Positions 18,656-29,152 are shown, counted from the first letter of the stretch. The stretch: DNA of 64,000 nucleotides from Flavobacteriales bacterium UBA1494 (GCA_905182175.1 CAJJAT010000008.1:62001-126000), one strand, 5' to 3'. A program made the numbers and translations. The notes: a model not told the origin generated them from the letters alone.

Positions 18656-18694
18656 GAAAATCCTGTTCTGAAAATTCAGAATGGGATTTTTTTT
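18656..18694 (+). terminator. Rho-independent terminator after the S8 peptidase gene
   Basis: An inverted repeat pairs AAAATCCTGTTCTGA with TCAGAATGGGATTTT (two G-T wobbles) around a 4-base loop and runs into eight T residues. It lies 15 bases after the stop and ends before queE. Confidence 0.75.
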
Positions 18695-18735
18695 GTCCTT
18701 AAAGAAAAGCTTAATTTAGCCATCGAATTTTACAT

Positions 18736-19350
18736 ATGTCAACAACATCTGAAACAGCCTATCCTCTAATGGAGGCTTTTTACACTTTACAAGGCGAAGG
18801 CTATCATTCAGGAAAACCAGCCTACTTTATTCGTTTAGCAGGTTGCGATGTAGGTTGCCACTGGTGCGATGTAAAGGAAAGCTGGGATGCAGGATTGCAC
18901 AAGATAACGTCTATTGAAGATATTGTTTCCGGAGCAATGGCACATCCTTCTAAATTTGTGGTAATTACAGGAGGGGAACCGTTGATGCATGACTTAACTG
19001 AATTAACGAACAACCTCATTGAAAAAAAATATGAGTTAGCTATAGAAACCTCAGGGGCTTACTCTTTAAGTGGAACGTGGCATTGGATTTGTTTATCTCC
19101 AAAAAAGTTTAAAGCTCCTAGAGAAGAATTCTATGCCGTTGTCAATGAACTTAAAGTAATTATTTTCAATAAGTCAGATTTTAAATGGGCGGAAGAGCAT
19201 GCTGCCAAAGTGAATAAAAATTGCAAACTTTACTTGCAAGTAGAATGGAGTAAACGAGATGAATTAACTCCACTCTTGATTGAATATGTAAAACAGAACC
19301 CACAATGGAGAATCAGCGTTCAAACCCACAAATACTTAGACATTCCTTAA
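18736..19350 (+). CDS. queE: 7-carboxy-7-deazaguanine synthase
   Basis: QueE is a radical SAM enzyme that contracts 6-carboxytetrahydropterin to CDG in the queuosine/7-deazaguanine pathway. The cluster-binding cysteines are C37, C41 and C44 (CX3CX2C), followed by a GGEPLMH SAM-binding motif. At 204 residues it is a normal short QueE. Other queuosine genes (queC, queD, queF) are not in the window. The 3' end overlaps the start of the following TPR/OmpA gene by 46 bases. Confidence 0.94.
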   Translation: MSTTSETAYPLMEAFYTLQGEGYHSGKPAYFIRLAGCDVGCHWCDVKESWDAGLHKITSIEDIVSGAMAHPSKFVVITGGEPLMHDLTELTNNLIEKKYELAIETSGAYSLSGTWHWICLSPKKFKAPREEFYAVVNELKVIIFNKSDFKWAEEHAAKVNKNCKLYLQVEWSKRDELTPLLIEYVKQNPQWRISVQTHKYLDIP

Positions 19351-21299
19351 AAAGACTAGAGATTTTATTAGCTCTGCTCATTTTATTTTCATGCAATCCT
19401 TCCAAGTCTGTCGCACAGTCTCCTACCGGTAACAAAAAAGCTCAAAAGCTTTATGCTACAGCGCAAGCTTTCTATCAAAAAATGGAATTAAGCTTAGCTG
19501 AAGAAACCCTATTAAGAGCACTGGAGAGAGATTCTAATTTTGTTGAAGCAAGAACGCTACTCGCCTATGTTTATATTGATAGCAGACAAGAAGTAAAGGC
19601 AAAGGCTTCGTTTAAAAAAGCAATAACCACGAATCCAACTGCAATACCCAATAACTTCTTTTTTTTAGGCGAACTTGAACTTAAAGATGGAAATTATGCC
19701 CCAGCTAAAAAGTATCTTACCCAATTTACAAGGGCGCAAGGAGTTAATCCTAAACTAATAACCCGAGCCATTAAGCAACTTGACAACATTGATTTTGCAA
19801 TACGTGCGAAAGAAAACCCCTACCCTTTTTCTCCAATTAATTTAGGGCCCGCAATAAATAGTGAGCACTCCGAATACTTCCCCTCGATTACTGTAGATGA
19901 AAAGACGCTTTTATTTACAAGAAGATTACCAGCGCCAAGATCTCCTGTAAAGTACAATGAAGACTTTTATATCGCATACAAAGAGAACGGGGAATGGAAG
20001 AAAGCTCAAAATATGGGGCCACCAATTAATAGCGAAATTAATGAGGGAGCGCCATCCTTAGCAGCTAACGGAGAATTGATGATTTATGCTGCTTGCGAAA
20101 TTTTTGGTAATTATGGTGGTGGTAAACTAGGCAAAGGCAGTTGTGACCTTTTCTATAGTGTGAAGAATGATCAAGTTTGGACAACACCAATAAACTTAGG
20201 CTCTCTTATCAATACTAACAATTGGGAAACACAGCCTTCTTTTTCAGCAGATGGAAAATCGCTCTATTTTGTGAAAGGTCGAAAAGGCTTGCAACAAATG
20301 CAAGATGGAAATATCTTTGTTACAAAATTGCAAGAAGATGGCAGCTGGTCGAAACCAACACCGTTGAATGGAAATGTTAATACAAAAGGCAATGAAGAGT
20401 CTGTTTTAATTCACCCCGACGGCAAAACTTTGTACTTTTCGTCTGACGGGCACATCGGCATGGGGGGCTTAGATATATTTATTAGTAAGCTAGATGACAA
20501 AGGAGAATGGGGAGCAGCTGTTAATTTAGGTTATCCGATAAACACTCATAAAAATGAAAATAGCTTACTTGTCTCACCAAATGGAAAAATTGCAATTTTC
20601 GCATCTGACAGAGCAGGAGGATTTGGAGAATTAGATTTATATCAGTTTGACTTACCACAAAATTTTGCTCCAAATAAAGTAACTTACTTTTCCGGAAAGA
20701 TTTACGATAGTAAGTCTAAGAAACCACTTGGTACTAGGTTTGAATTGGTAGACTTAGAAACCGGAGAAGTGGTAGTAGAGGCTTTCTCTGATAACACTAC
20801 TGGCAAATTTTTAGTTACACTACCTACAGGCAAGAATTATGCGCTTAATTCATCTAAAAATGGATACATGCTCTATTCGGAAAACTTTTCGCTAATTGAC
20901 TACAATGAGGACAAGCCATTTATTCAAAATGTTCCTCTAAATAAAATTTTGTCAGGAGAAAAAATTATTTTAAAAAATATTTTCTTTGAAACTGCTAAAT
21001 ATGATCTTAAACAACAATCTAAAGTAGAACTTGATAAGTTAGTAGCTTTTCTAACTAAGAATAAAAACCTGACCATCGAAATAGGTGGCCATACTGACAG
21101 TGATGGTAATCCCCAACTGAATTTGACTCTTTCAAAAAACAGAGCCAATTCAGTAAAAAAACATCTTGTAGAAAATGGTATCACTTCAGAAAGACTTCAA
21201 TCAAAAGGCTATGGCTCCAAAGAACCAATTGCGGACAATGAAAGTGCAACAGGAAAGGCTAAGAACAGAAGGACAGAATTTAAAATTATTAGCTTGTAG
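19305..21299 (+). CDS. TPR/PD40-repeat lipoprotein with C-terminal OmpA peptidoglycan-binding domain
   Basis: The predicted lipobox LLILFSC near residue 30 marks an outer-membrane lipoprotein. TPR-like helices fill residues 40-150, followed by PD40/WD40-like beta-propeller repeats (SAAN/SPNGK/SPDGK-type turns and DLF/DIF motifs). A short carboxypeptidase-regulatory-like segment precedes a C-terminal OmpA domain with the GGHTDSDGN and KNRRTEFKI signatures that bind peptidoglycan. This domain order matches the PorE/SprF-associated family linked to T9SS and gliding in Bacteroidota, but I cannot assign it to a named member. The only ATG upstream of the lipobox is inside queE; a shorter start would be a non-ATG codon. 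Confidence 0.86.
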   Translation: MENQRSNPQILRHSLKRLEILLALLILFSCNPSKSVAQSPTGNKKAQKLYATAQAFYQKMELSLAEETLLRALERDSNFVEARTLLAYVYIDSRQEVKAKASFKKAITTNPTAIPNNFFFLGELELKDGNYAPAKKYLTQFTRAQGVNPKLITRAIKQLDNIDFAIRAKENPYPFSPINLGPAINSEHSEYFPSITVDEKTLLFTRRLPAPRSPVKYNEDFYIAYKENGEWKKAQNMGPPINSEINEGAPSLAANGELMIYAACEIFGNYGGGKLGKGSCDLFYSVKNDQVWTTPINLGSLINTNNWETQPSFSADGKSLYFVKGRKGLQQMQDGNIFVTKLQEDGSWSKPTPLNGNVNTKGNEESVLIHPDGKTLYFSSDGHIGMGGLDIFISKLDDKGEWGAAVNLGYPINTHKNENSLLVSPNGKIAIFASDRAGGFGELDLYQFDLPQNFAPNKVTYFSGKIYDSKSKKPLGTRFELVDLETGEVVVEAFSDNTTGKFLVTLPTGKNYALNSSKNGYMLYSENFSLIDYNEDKPFIQNVPLNKILSGEKIILKNIFFETAKYDLKQQSKVELDKLVAFLTKNKNLTIEIGGHTDSDGNPQLNLTLSKNRANSVKKHLVENGITSERLQSKGYGSKEPIADNESATGKAKNRRTEFKIISL

Positions 21300-21425
21300 C
21301 AGTTACGCTACTTCGTTAAATATATACCTTGTAAAAAGCACACTAGTTCTAAACTAACCTTCAATTGGAAAAGATCTTTATTTAGAAAGAGAAGTGACAA
21401 ATAGAGTTTAATTCACCTGTTACAT

Positions 21426-21472
21426 AAAACTAAAACGCCGCTTCAATTTACTTGAAGCGGCATTTTAGTTTT
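21426..21472. terminator. Bidirectional terminator between convergent genes
   Basis: A 10-bp perfect GC-rich stem (GCCGCTTCAA at 21437-21446 and TTGAAGCGGC at 21452-21461) is flanked by AAAACTAAAA on the left and TTTTAGTTTT on the right, which extend the stem after one mismatch. It therefore works as a terminator on either strand and lies between the OmpA-like gene (+) and the PKD giant (-). Confidence 0.85.
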
Positions 21473-21488
21473 ATACTAAATTGAAATT

Positions 21489-24400
21489 TTATCGGCTCAA
21501 GTAAACTGAACCTTTAATTACCTCGTCGGCAATAATAATTACATAAAAGTATGTCCCAACTTTTGCAGGTTGTCCTCTTAATGTAACCCCATTCCAGCCA
21601 TATTGTCCTATGTTAGAATCAAACACCTTTTCTCCCCAACGGTCAAATATTTGAAACTCGACGCAACCAATAAACTCTCCTTCAAATCCCGGATCAAAAA
21701 GATCGTTCATCCCATCACCATTAGGGGTAAAAACATTCGCATTCTTCAGTTGCAACAAGCTTTTTAAACCCGCTGCATTAATATTCTCAGATGTTGAATC
21801 AGTACAAGTTAAATTACTTCCAATTAAAGTCAATGAGTTTTCAGTCAAATTATTGATTTCAAATAGCGGGTTCCGCTCTCTACTGACTACTTTCCCGTTT
21901 AATTTCCATATATAATCATCAGTAAATATCGAAGTATTAATGATTTCAAGCACAGAGTTGGCGCACCGTGGAGAGTTTAAATAATCGAAATCTACTTCGG
22001 CAGCCTGCTTCATATTAACGTAAATACTGTCAGTATCGACGCAACCTAGGTCATTCTGTATTTGCACAGTAAAGTATCGCCTAGAAGTAGCTGTTACGGT
22101 GACTGAACTATCTGTAATACTCGTTAATATATCATCCATATTGCTGGAAGACCATACATACGATATACCATTTGTATCTCCTTGAATTACCGGAGCCAAA
22201 ACAACGCTATCTCCTGAGCAAATAGATACATCAAAAGGAATAAAATCTAAATTAAACACATCAATCGTTACGGTATCTCTTGCAACACAACCATTAGTAT
22301 CTGTTCCTGCTACAACAAAATTTGTGCTTTTTAACGCCCTAACGATAGGGTTGGATATTGTAGCATCATCTAAATAATTAGTTGGTGACCAAGAATAAAT
22401 TTGTGCCCCATCTGCCGAAAGTTGAACCGGCTGATCGACGCATAATGAAGAATCTTTTAGAGCAGTAACAATTGGTAAAGCATTCACACCAACATTAACC
22501 GTGTCATAACTAAAACAGCCATTTGCTCCTGTAACCGTTAAGTAATAAATCGTGGCACTTGTCGGAAAAGCACCGGGGTTTGAATCAGAAACAGAAGTTA
22601 AGTCGGAAGCCGGAGACCAAGCGTAAGTTGAGCCTAAGGATCCAGTTGGACTTCCTCCTAGAATAACAATATCACCAAAGCAAATATCAGTATCATTCCC
22701 TGCATCTGCGACAGGAAGAGGAAGAATAGTCACATCTTTTCGAATAGAGTCGATACAGCCTAAAGCAGTTTGAACCTCTAGGAATACGGAATATGTTCCT
22801 GGTACTGCGTATTGATAGCCCGGATTTTGTAATGTAGAAGTTCCAACACCATCACCAAAATTCCAAGACCAAGAAACAATGCTACCTGCAGCAACAGTGC
22901 TAATATCTGTAAAGGCAGCGAAGTCTCCCTCGCAACTTGGTTCTTCTATTCTAAAATCTACATTTGCCAATGGATTCACGTTGACAATCATCGTATCAGT
23001 AGAAGAACAGCCTGTAATAGGATCAGTAACAGTTACAATAAAGGCGGTCGTGTCATTTGGAAATGCTCGAGGATTTGGTAACGTCGGATCATCTAAACTA
23101 GAAGCATTGTTCCATAAATAGGTCGCCCCAGGTTCGGTTGATGTTGGTAAGCCACCTATTGAAACGGTATCTCTTCTACAAATTGTTGCATCACCTCCTG
23201 CCTGTACGTTCGGAGACAAAGTAACAGTTATCTCAACACTGTCAATACTCGTGCATCCATTTGTATTAGTCACAGTCACAAAATATTTCGTGAGCACTGT
23301 TGGAAAAGCTCCAGGTTGCGCTGCTGTGGCGTCAGTCAAGGATATTGCATTGTCCCACAAATAGGTTTCACCGATCACAGCCGGCTTTCCAAGTATCGTG
23401 GTATCCAATTCACAAATAGTTCGACTTAATCCAGCATCAGCAAGTGGTAAGGTATCAACAATTACATTTCTCACAATCGAATCTAGGCAACCTGAATTTG
23501 TTGTAACAATTAACTTCACCGAATAAGTTCCGGGAGCCTGGTATTCGTAGGTAGGGTTCTGAAGAGCCGAACTACCTGCCCCATCACCAAAATCCCATGC
23601 CCAACCTTGAATCGTCGCAGGCGAAATAATATTTGACAAATCTACAAATTGAGTTACCTCGTTAATACATACCTCAGTTGATCTAAAGTTAGCCGTTGGC
23701 AACGGATTTACTGTAATTAACACAGAAGAAGTATCAAAACATCCAGTATTTAAATCTGTTACAGTTACCTTATACCTAGTTGAAATCGATGGCTTGGCAA
23801 CTGGATTTGAACTACTATTGTCATCTAACGTCGCAGCATTATCCCAAACAAAGGAAACATTCAGACCCGTAGAAGTTGGAGCTCCTCCAATTGTAACTGA
23901 ATCATTTAAACAAACACCTTGATCAGCACCAGCATCGATACTAGGCAATGGAACAATCGTAATTATTTTTGAAATTGAATCGTTACACCCTACTGCTGAA
24001 GCTACAATTAACTTTACTGAGTATGTTCCTGCGGCAGAATAAGTGTATGTAGGGTTTTGAATGGTTGAAGTTCCTATACCATCTCCAAAATCCCATGTCC
24101 AGTTAGTATTAGTTCCGATGGATATACTTGATACATCTGTAAAAAGCGTTGTATTCCCAATACATGTATCCGCAATGGTAAAGTCCACTACAGGAATAGG
24201 ATTAACCGTTACTACAACAGATGAGGTATCAAAACAACCAGTTGTATTCTCAGTAACCGTTAAACTAAACCTAGTTGTAACAATTGGTGAGGCATCGGGG
24301 TTCGGTAGCGTTGCACTATTCAAACTTGTTGCATTGTCCCATAAATAGCTCACATTTGGTGTAACTGAGGTTGGCAAACCTCCTATTTGAACCGTTCCTG

Positions 24401-27400
24401 TATTACAAATAACCTGATCTAAACCTGCATCTGCTGCAGGTAAGGGATTAATTGTTATCGGAATCGTTATTGAATCCGTGCAACCGAAATCACTCACCAC
24501 AACCAACTTAACATTGTAAGTATTGGGAGCTCCATAAGTGTATGTTGGACTTTGCAAGGTTGAGAATCCAACTCCGTCATCAAAATCCCAAGACCAAGAA
24601 ATGATAGTACCGGATACAATTGAACTAGCGTCAGTAAATTGAGTTACGTCATTCTCACATAAGTTTACAAAGGTGAAGCTTGGCGTTGGTTTTGGACTTA
24701 TAACGATCGTATTTGTTATCGAATCCTTGCAACCTAAACTACTCTGAACTACAAGTTTTACTTGATACGTTCCGGGGCCAAAATATTGATAAGAAGGACT
24801 CTGCTGAGTCGAAGTTCCAACCATGTCTCCAAAGTTCCACGTCCAAGAAACAATCGTTCCAGCAGGAATCGAGCTACCGTCGGTAAATTGTGTCAGCTCA
24901 TTTTCACATACTGCCGAAGCAGTAAAAGCAGATACTGGAACTGGGTTCACTTGAATAAGTACGGAAGCAGTATCAGTGCAACCTGTAGCCGATTCAGTAA
25001 CAGTTAATCTATATCGTGTGGTTACGCTTGGAAATGCTCTTGGGTTTGCTTCAGTTGCATTTGATAATAATGGAGCATTGTCCCAGAGGTAAGTCACTCC
25101 CGCACTTGAGGAAGTCGGAAAACCGCCAATCAGAATCGTATCTCTATCACAAATCACCTGATCTAAACCTGCGTCAATATTTGGTAAAGGAACAATCGTA
25201 ATTGTTTTTGTAATAGAGTCCTTACATCCAATGGCTGTTTCAACAATAAGCTTCACATTGTAAGTGCCTGTTGAAGTATAAGTATAATTAGGATTTTGAA
25301 GAACTGACGTTGACCCCATATCGTCGAAATCCCAGGTCCAACTTGTAATTGTTCCTAATGCCAATGTCGTTATATCTGTAAAAAGCGTGGTATTGTTAAT
25401 GCAAGTATCCGAAATTGTAAAATCTACACCAGGTATTGGATTCACTCTAATCAGAGTAGAAGAAGTATCAATACATCCCGTCGTATTCTCAGTAACAGTT
25501 AGGCTATATCTCGTCGTAACCGTCGGAGAAGCGGTAGGGTTTGAAAATGTGTTATCATCCAACGTTCCAAAGTTGTCCCAAAAGTAACTCACATTTGGTG
25601 TGGTCGATGTAGGTGACCCACCAATCTGAACAGAGAATGAACTGCAGATATCTTGATCTACTCCGGCCTCTGCTGTTGGGTTTGGATTAATTGTTACCTG
25701 CTTCGTAATTGAATCCAAACAACCTACTCCACTTCCTGAAACTAACTTCACGTCATACGTTCCGGCCGACGGAAAAGTAAAAGTCGGATTTTGTGCACTT
25801 GAAGCTCCCAAGCCATCAAAATCCCATCTCCAAGTATTTACAGCTCCTGAACCTATCGAACTTCCATCTGTAAATTGAGTTACATCGTTTTCACACAGAT
25901 TAGCAAACGCAAAGTCTACCGTTGGTTTTGGATCAATGGTGATTGGAATAGTAACAGAATCTTTACATCCGAAGTTACTCGTTACAACTAGTTTTACTTG
26001 GTATGTTCCTGGTGTAGAAAATTGATGTGTCGAATTTTGCAGCGTTGAACTAGCTGCCGCATCGTCAAAATCCCAAGACCAAGCAGTTATTGTACCCGTT
26101 ACAATTGTACTTGCATCAGTAAATTCTGTTATTTGATTGATACATGTTTTGTCTACTGTAAATAAAGGGGTTGGAACTGAATTGAAGGTTACATTCATTA
26201 CAGCATCGTCGCTACAACCAGTTGCTGTTTCTGTAATTACAACAGTATATGCTGTTGGAGTTGTTGGTGTAGCAATTGGATTTGCAACAGTTGAACTACT
26301 TAATCCTGCTGTTGGAGTCCAACTGTAAGTAAATCCGGCAACAGGGGTTACTCCGATTTGAACACTTGTTCCAGGACAAATATCTTGATCTACTCCAGCG
26401 TCGGCTGTTGGGAGAGTATTAACAATTACCAAAATATCATCTGTATCCGTGCAAGTTGTTCCTGAACCAATGGTAACCGTGACGGTGTATGTTGTATTTA
26501 CAGTTGGAGATACGGTTGGATTAGGTGCCGTTGAAGCAAACCCTGTAGGAATAGAACTCCAAGCGTAAGAAGCTCCTGCCGGACCTGTTGGTACCCCTCC
26601 TATTTGAATTCCTGACCCCAAACAAACTGAAGCAGGAGTATTTCCTGCATCTGCCATTGGAAAGGGAATTACAGTCACTGTCACCTGTGCAGAATTCGCA
26701 CATCCGTTACCATCTGTTACTGTAAGAGTGTAAATTGTTGTATTTGCAGGAGTAGCGGTTGGATTAGCATCATTTGCATTACTTAACCCTGCTGTTGGTA
26801 GCCAGTTATATGTTAATCCAACAACAGGAGCTGCTCCAAGTTGAGCTGTTCCTCCGGGACAAACAGATTCATTAGAACCTGCTATTACTGTAGGCGAAGT
26901 AATTGATATTGGGAGAGTTAATGTAGAATCACACCCTTGCCCTGAAGTTGCAGTTAAAACTACATTATAATTTCCTGCAGCTGTATACGTGTGCGTTGGA
27001 CTTGTTTGAGTTGAGACCGATGAACCATCTCCAAAATTCCAAGAATAAGTTACCAGACCACCTGTGATGGTAGTTAAGTTTGTAAAACTAATCGGGATAT
27101 TTGGACATTGGTTGTTAGGGAATGAGAAATTCGTTTGAGGGTCGGGAAAGGTAAAAGTGTAGTTCAAAGTATTCGAACTTGAAGTGCAACTTTTTGAAGC
27201 GTTTACCAATTCTACTCTATAATTAACGTCATCTGAACATGGAATAAAAGTTTCAGTAAAGTTTATTGCTGCCGTACTTTGATATAAATTAAACCCAGAA
27301 CCTAGAGGATACTCCCTAAATACTCGGTATTGACCAGCAGAACCTAAAGGATTTGGATTTGAAATTGAATTCCAATCTACCACAACATTTGTAGGATTCG

Positions 27401-29036
27401 TTGTTGCCCCAACAAAGATTGTAGAAACCGTATCTTTTGCAATATTTTGCACTATACCTTTACAGCCGGATCTGCTCCTTACCACATAATGCTGTTGCTG
27501 AGCATTTGCATTAGCTCCAGAATGGGTGTACGTATTGGTTGTATATGTTTTGACACTATCCAACAAGACAAACGGCCCGTTTCTATCAAGTGCGGAATAG
27601 ATCATCCAAGCGGTAAACGAATTATTAATATTTGGCGTTAAATCCCAATCCAATGCCACATCTCCATTTGCCAATACATTCACACAATTCACATCGGGTG
27701 ATTCGATGACCGTATCACCAACCACCGTAACTGAAATTGTTGCAATGTTAATGGCCGGAATTGGGCATTCATCATCGGATGCAGTAATTACAAAAACATA
27801 AGTATTTTGACCGCTAATACATCGATCGGTAAAAGAAACATGATTACAATCTGTTTGCCACGAAAAGGTGTTTGTGACACCTAACAAACCGGTTTGTGGT
27901 AATGGACTTGAGAGAGTTGCACAAGGAGGATTATTACATCCGGTTGTACTGCTAAAGTTTGTGCCAAACTGCAAACCTGTTGCCGTCAATGTTATACTGT
28001 CTCCTAAATAAGGAGGCGCCAAACTAGCAAAATCACTTGCCTGAATATTGAAGGTAACCAAATCCCCGGCCATTACAGTGTCGTTAAATATGGTGAAGTT
28101 TCCTGATGCATCCTGAAAGGGGGCATTTAACGTTGGGATTGTTTGGTTAGCAGAACAGTTACTCGAAATGTTTGATTGTAATTCCCTAAATACTTCTGCT
28201 ACTTTTTCACCACATTTATACGCGGAAACTTTAACAACTGAAACATATTTTCCTGCTGTGGGCGGGTTCAACGTAATCTCTCCTGTTGATGAGTTTAGCA
28301 CTTCTGGCCCAGGAAAAGGGTTGTTAAAACTAAAACCGGTGTTAAAAGCTAAAATACTTGGTCGAACTCCTTCAAGATAAGGAGCACTCACATTATTGTT
28401 CAACGGTCTACCCCATTCATACACCAAAGAATCTAATTCATCATCAGTGGCGTTGTGATTGTAAGTAAAACTTGAACCAACACATAAAAGGCTAGTTGCT
28501 TTTTCTCTAAACTGTGGGGAGTTATCATTGCATTGACCTGCCACTGAACCCGAATGTGCAAATATTTTTGCACGTATCGTTATTCCGCGATTACCAATAT
28601 TATCATTCGCGTTTCTAGCAAAATCATTATATGTAACTACCCATCCATCTGCAGGTGGTATCCCATTTAATGTAATTGGCTGTGTTACTCGAATGTATTC
28701 AAAAACCACCTCTGGATCTCCACTTGCACAAGAATACGTTACACCCGTTCCCTGTCTGCACCTTGGAGCAATCTCTTGGTCAACATTCCGGGTTGCGTCA
28801 AGCGTTAGTGAGGTCACATTCCCTAAATTAGGGTAATTGTATAGCTCAAAGTTACCTGTGTTAGGCACGATAGCCGTGCCACTGCAGTCTCTGTAAACGG
28901 TGAATGAAAATACATATTGATTACTCCCATTACACTCCCAAGTAACTTCTCCACCCATAATATGAGTGGCATTAGCCTCATTTGTAAGCGATAAAAACGA
29001 AACAACAAATCCTATATACAGTAAAATCTTTTTCAT
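21489..29036 (-). CDS. Giant PKD-array surface protein with gliding-motility (CHU_C, type B) C-terminal domain
   Basis: The open frame extends to 29147, but the start is taken at 29036, where a good signal peptide (KKILLYIGFVVSFLSL) begins and the family-typical THIMGGEV sequence follows. The product is then 2,515 residues. The N-terminal 650 residues are a conserved cysteine-containing region. After that comes a long array of nine PKD domains (WxWDFGDG-type cores) interleaved with about ten Ig-like modules beginning xAGxDQxIC. The last 85 residues (FTPNGDGMNDLF, WNGVTLRG, GTYFYVI) form the gliding-motility-associated C-terminal domain, a type B T9SS signal. It is probably a long fibrous surface adhesin. 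A minus-strand promoter lies upstream. Confidence 0.93.
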   Translation of the reverse strand: MKKILLYIGFVVSFLSLTNEANATHIMGGEVTWECNGSNQYVFSFTVYRDCSGTAIVPNTGNFELYNYPNLGNVTSLTLDATRNVDQEIAPRCRQGTGVTYSCASGDPEVVFEYIRVTQPITLNGIPPADGWVVTYNDFARNANDNIGNRGITIRAKIFAHSGSVAGQCNDNSPQFREKATSLLCVGSSFTYNHNATDDELDSLVYEWGRPLNNNVSAPYLEGVRPSILAFNTGFSFNNPFPGPEVLNSSTGEITLNPPTAGKYVSVVKVSAYKCGEKVAEVFRELQSNISSNCSANQTIPTLNAPFQDASGNFTIFNDTVMAGDLVTFNIQASDFASLAPPYLGDSITLTATGLQFGTNFSSTTGCNNPPCATLSSPLPQTGLLGVTNTFSWQTDCNHVSFTDRCISGQNTYVFVITASDDECPIPAINIATISVTVVGDTVIESPDVNCVNVLANGDVALDWDLTPNINNSFTAWMIYSALDRNGPFVLLDSVKTYTTNTYTHSGANANAQQQHYVVRSRSGCKGIVQNIAKDTVSTIFVGATTNPTNVVVDWNSISNPNPLGSAGQYRVFREYPLGSGFNLYQSTAAINFTETFIPCSDDVNYRVELVNASKSCTSSSNTLNYTFTFPDPQTNFSFPNNQCPNIPISFTNLTTITGGLVTYSWNFGDGSSVSTQTSPTHTYTAAGNYNVVLTATSGQGCDSTLTLPISITSPTVIAGSNESVCPGGTAQLGAAPVVGLTYNWLPTAGLSNANDANPTATPANTTIYTLTVTDGNGCANSAQVTVTVIPFPMADAGNTPASVCLGSGIQIGGVPTGPAGASYAWSSIPTGFASTAPNPTVSPTVNTTYTVTVTIGSGTTCTDTDDILVIVNTLPTADAGVDQDICPGTSVQIGVTPVAGFTYSWTPTAGLSSSTVANPIATPTTPTAYTVVITETATGCSDDAVMNVTFNSVPTPLFTVDKTCINQITEFTDASTIVTGTITAWSWDFDDAAASSTLQNSTHQFSTPGTYQVKLVVTSNFGCKDSVTIPITIDPKPTVDFAFANLCENDVTQFTDGSSIGSGAVNTWRWDFDGLGASSAQNPTFTFPSAGTYDVKLVSGSGVGCLDSITKQVTINPNPTAEAGVDQDICSSFSVQIGGSPTSTTPNVSYFWDNFGTLDDNTFSNPTASPTVTTRYSLTVTENTTGCIDTSSTLIRVNPIPGVDFTISDTCINNTTLFTDITTLALGTITSWTWDFDDMGSTSVLQNPNYTYTSTGTYNVKLIVETAIGCKDSITKTITIVPLPNIDAGLDQVICDRDTILIGGFPTSSSAGVTYLWDNAPLLSNATEANPRAFPSVTTRYRLTVTESATGCTDTASVLIQVNPVPVSAFTASAVCENELTQFTDGSSIPAGTIVSWTWNFGDMVGTSTQQSPSYQYFGPGTYQVKLVVQSSLGCKDSITNTIVISPKPTPSFTFVNLCENDVTQFTDASSIVSGTIISWSWDFDDGVGFSTLQSPTYTYGAPNTYNVKLVVVSDFGCTDSITIPITINPLPAADAGLDQVICNTGTVQIGGLPTSVTPNVSYLWDNATSLNSATLPNPDASPIVTTRFSLTVTENTTGCFDTSSVVVTVNPIPVVDFTIADTCIGNTTLFTDVSSISIGTNTNWTWDFGDGIGTSTIQNPTYTYSAAGTYSVKLIVASAVGCNDSISKIITIVPLPSIDAGADQGVCLNDSVTIGGAPTSTGLNVSFVWDNAATLDDNSSSNPVAKPSISTRYKVTVTDLNTGCFDTSSVLITVNPLPTANFRSTEVCINEVTQFVDLSNIISPATIQGWAWDFGDGAGSSALQNPTYEYQAPGTYSVKLIVTTNSGCLDSIVRNVIVDTLPLADAGLSRTICELDTTILGKPAVIGETYLWDNAISLTDATAAQPGAFPTVLTKYFVTVTNTNGCTSIDSVEITVTLSPNVQAGGDATICRRDTVSIGGLPTSTEPGATYLWNNASSLDDPTLPNPRAFPNDTTAFIVTVTDPITGCSSTDTMIVNVNPLANVDFRIEEPSCEGDFAAFTDISTVAAGSIVSWSWNFGDGVGTSTLQNPGYQYAVPGTYSVFLEVQTALGCIDSIRKDVTILPLPVADAGNDTDICFGDIVILGGSPTGSLGSTYAWSPASDLTSVSDSNPGAFPTSATIYYLTVTGANGCFSYDTVNVGVNALPIVTALKDSSLCVDQPVQLSADGAQIYSWSPTNYLDDATISNPIVRALKSTNFVVAGTDTNGCVARDTVTIDVFNLDFIPFDVSICSGDSVVLAPVIQGDTNGISYVWSSSNMDDILTSITDSSVTVTATSRRYFTVQIQNDLGCVDTDSIYVNMKQAAEVDFDYLNSPRCANSVLEIINTSIFTDDYIWKLNGKVVSRERNPLFEINNLTENSLTLIGSNLTCTDSTSENINAAGLKSLLQLKNANVFTPNGDGMNDLFDPGFEGEFIGCVEFQIFDRWGEKVFDSNIGQYGWNGVTLRGQPAKVGTYFYVIIIADEVIKGSVYLSR
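23688..26162 (-). repeat. Tandem duplication of a five-module block in the PKD array
   Basis: Read on the minus strand, 26162-24927 (412 codons) and 24926-23688 (413 codons) encode the same module order: PKD, PKD, xAGxDQ, PKD, xAGxDQ. Matching positions keep block-specific words: LCENDVTQFTD in the second module of both, NVSYFWDN against NVSYLWDN in the third, and CINNTTLFTD against CIGNTTLFTD in the fourth. The equal lengths and positional matches indicate one duplication of five domains at once, not single-domain copying. Confidence 0.8.
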
Positions 29037-29062
29037 AAAAAGTCTTAAAAAAATCCAATGGT

Positions 29063-29091
29063 CTAAAATACACATTCTATTAATTAAACAA
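29063..29091 (-). promoter_or_regulatory. Candidate promoter of the PKD giant
   Basis: On the minus strand, TTG (29091-29089) is followed after 18 bases by TATTTTAG (29070-29063), a one-mismatch form of the Bacteroidota -7 element TAnnTTTG. It lies 26 bases before the chosen start codon at 29036, which supports that start. Confidence 0.45.
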
Positions 29092-29152
29092 GACGAAAAA
29101 AGAAGTGAAAACGTTGTTTGAAATTGAATTAAACAAAGCGTCAACATTTCTG

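Noticed and set aside
23400-27100. Regular spacing of similar segments that looks like a CRISPR or satellite array
   Set aside because: The period is about 240-260 bases, copies diverge at codon third positions and the frame stays open: these are protein domain repeats.
22879-28380. Many plus-strand open frames opposite the PKD giant
   Set aside because: They follow the repeat period of the PKD gene, have no start signals or recognisable domains, and are antisense shadows of a repetitive coding sequence.
29037-29147. 37-residue N-terminal extension of the PKD giant
   Set aside because: It spans the candidate promoter, and the signal peptide begins at 29036.
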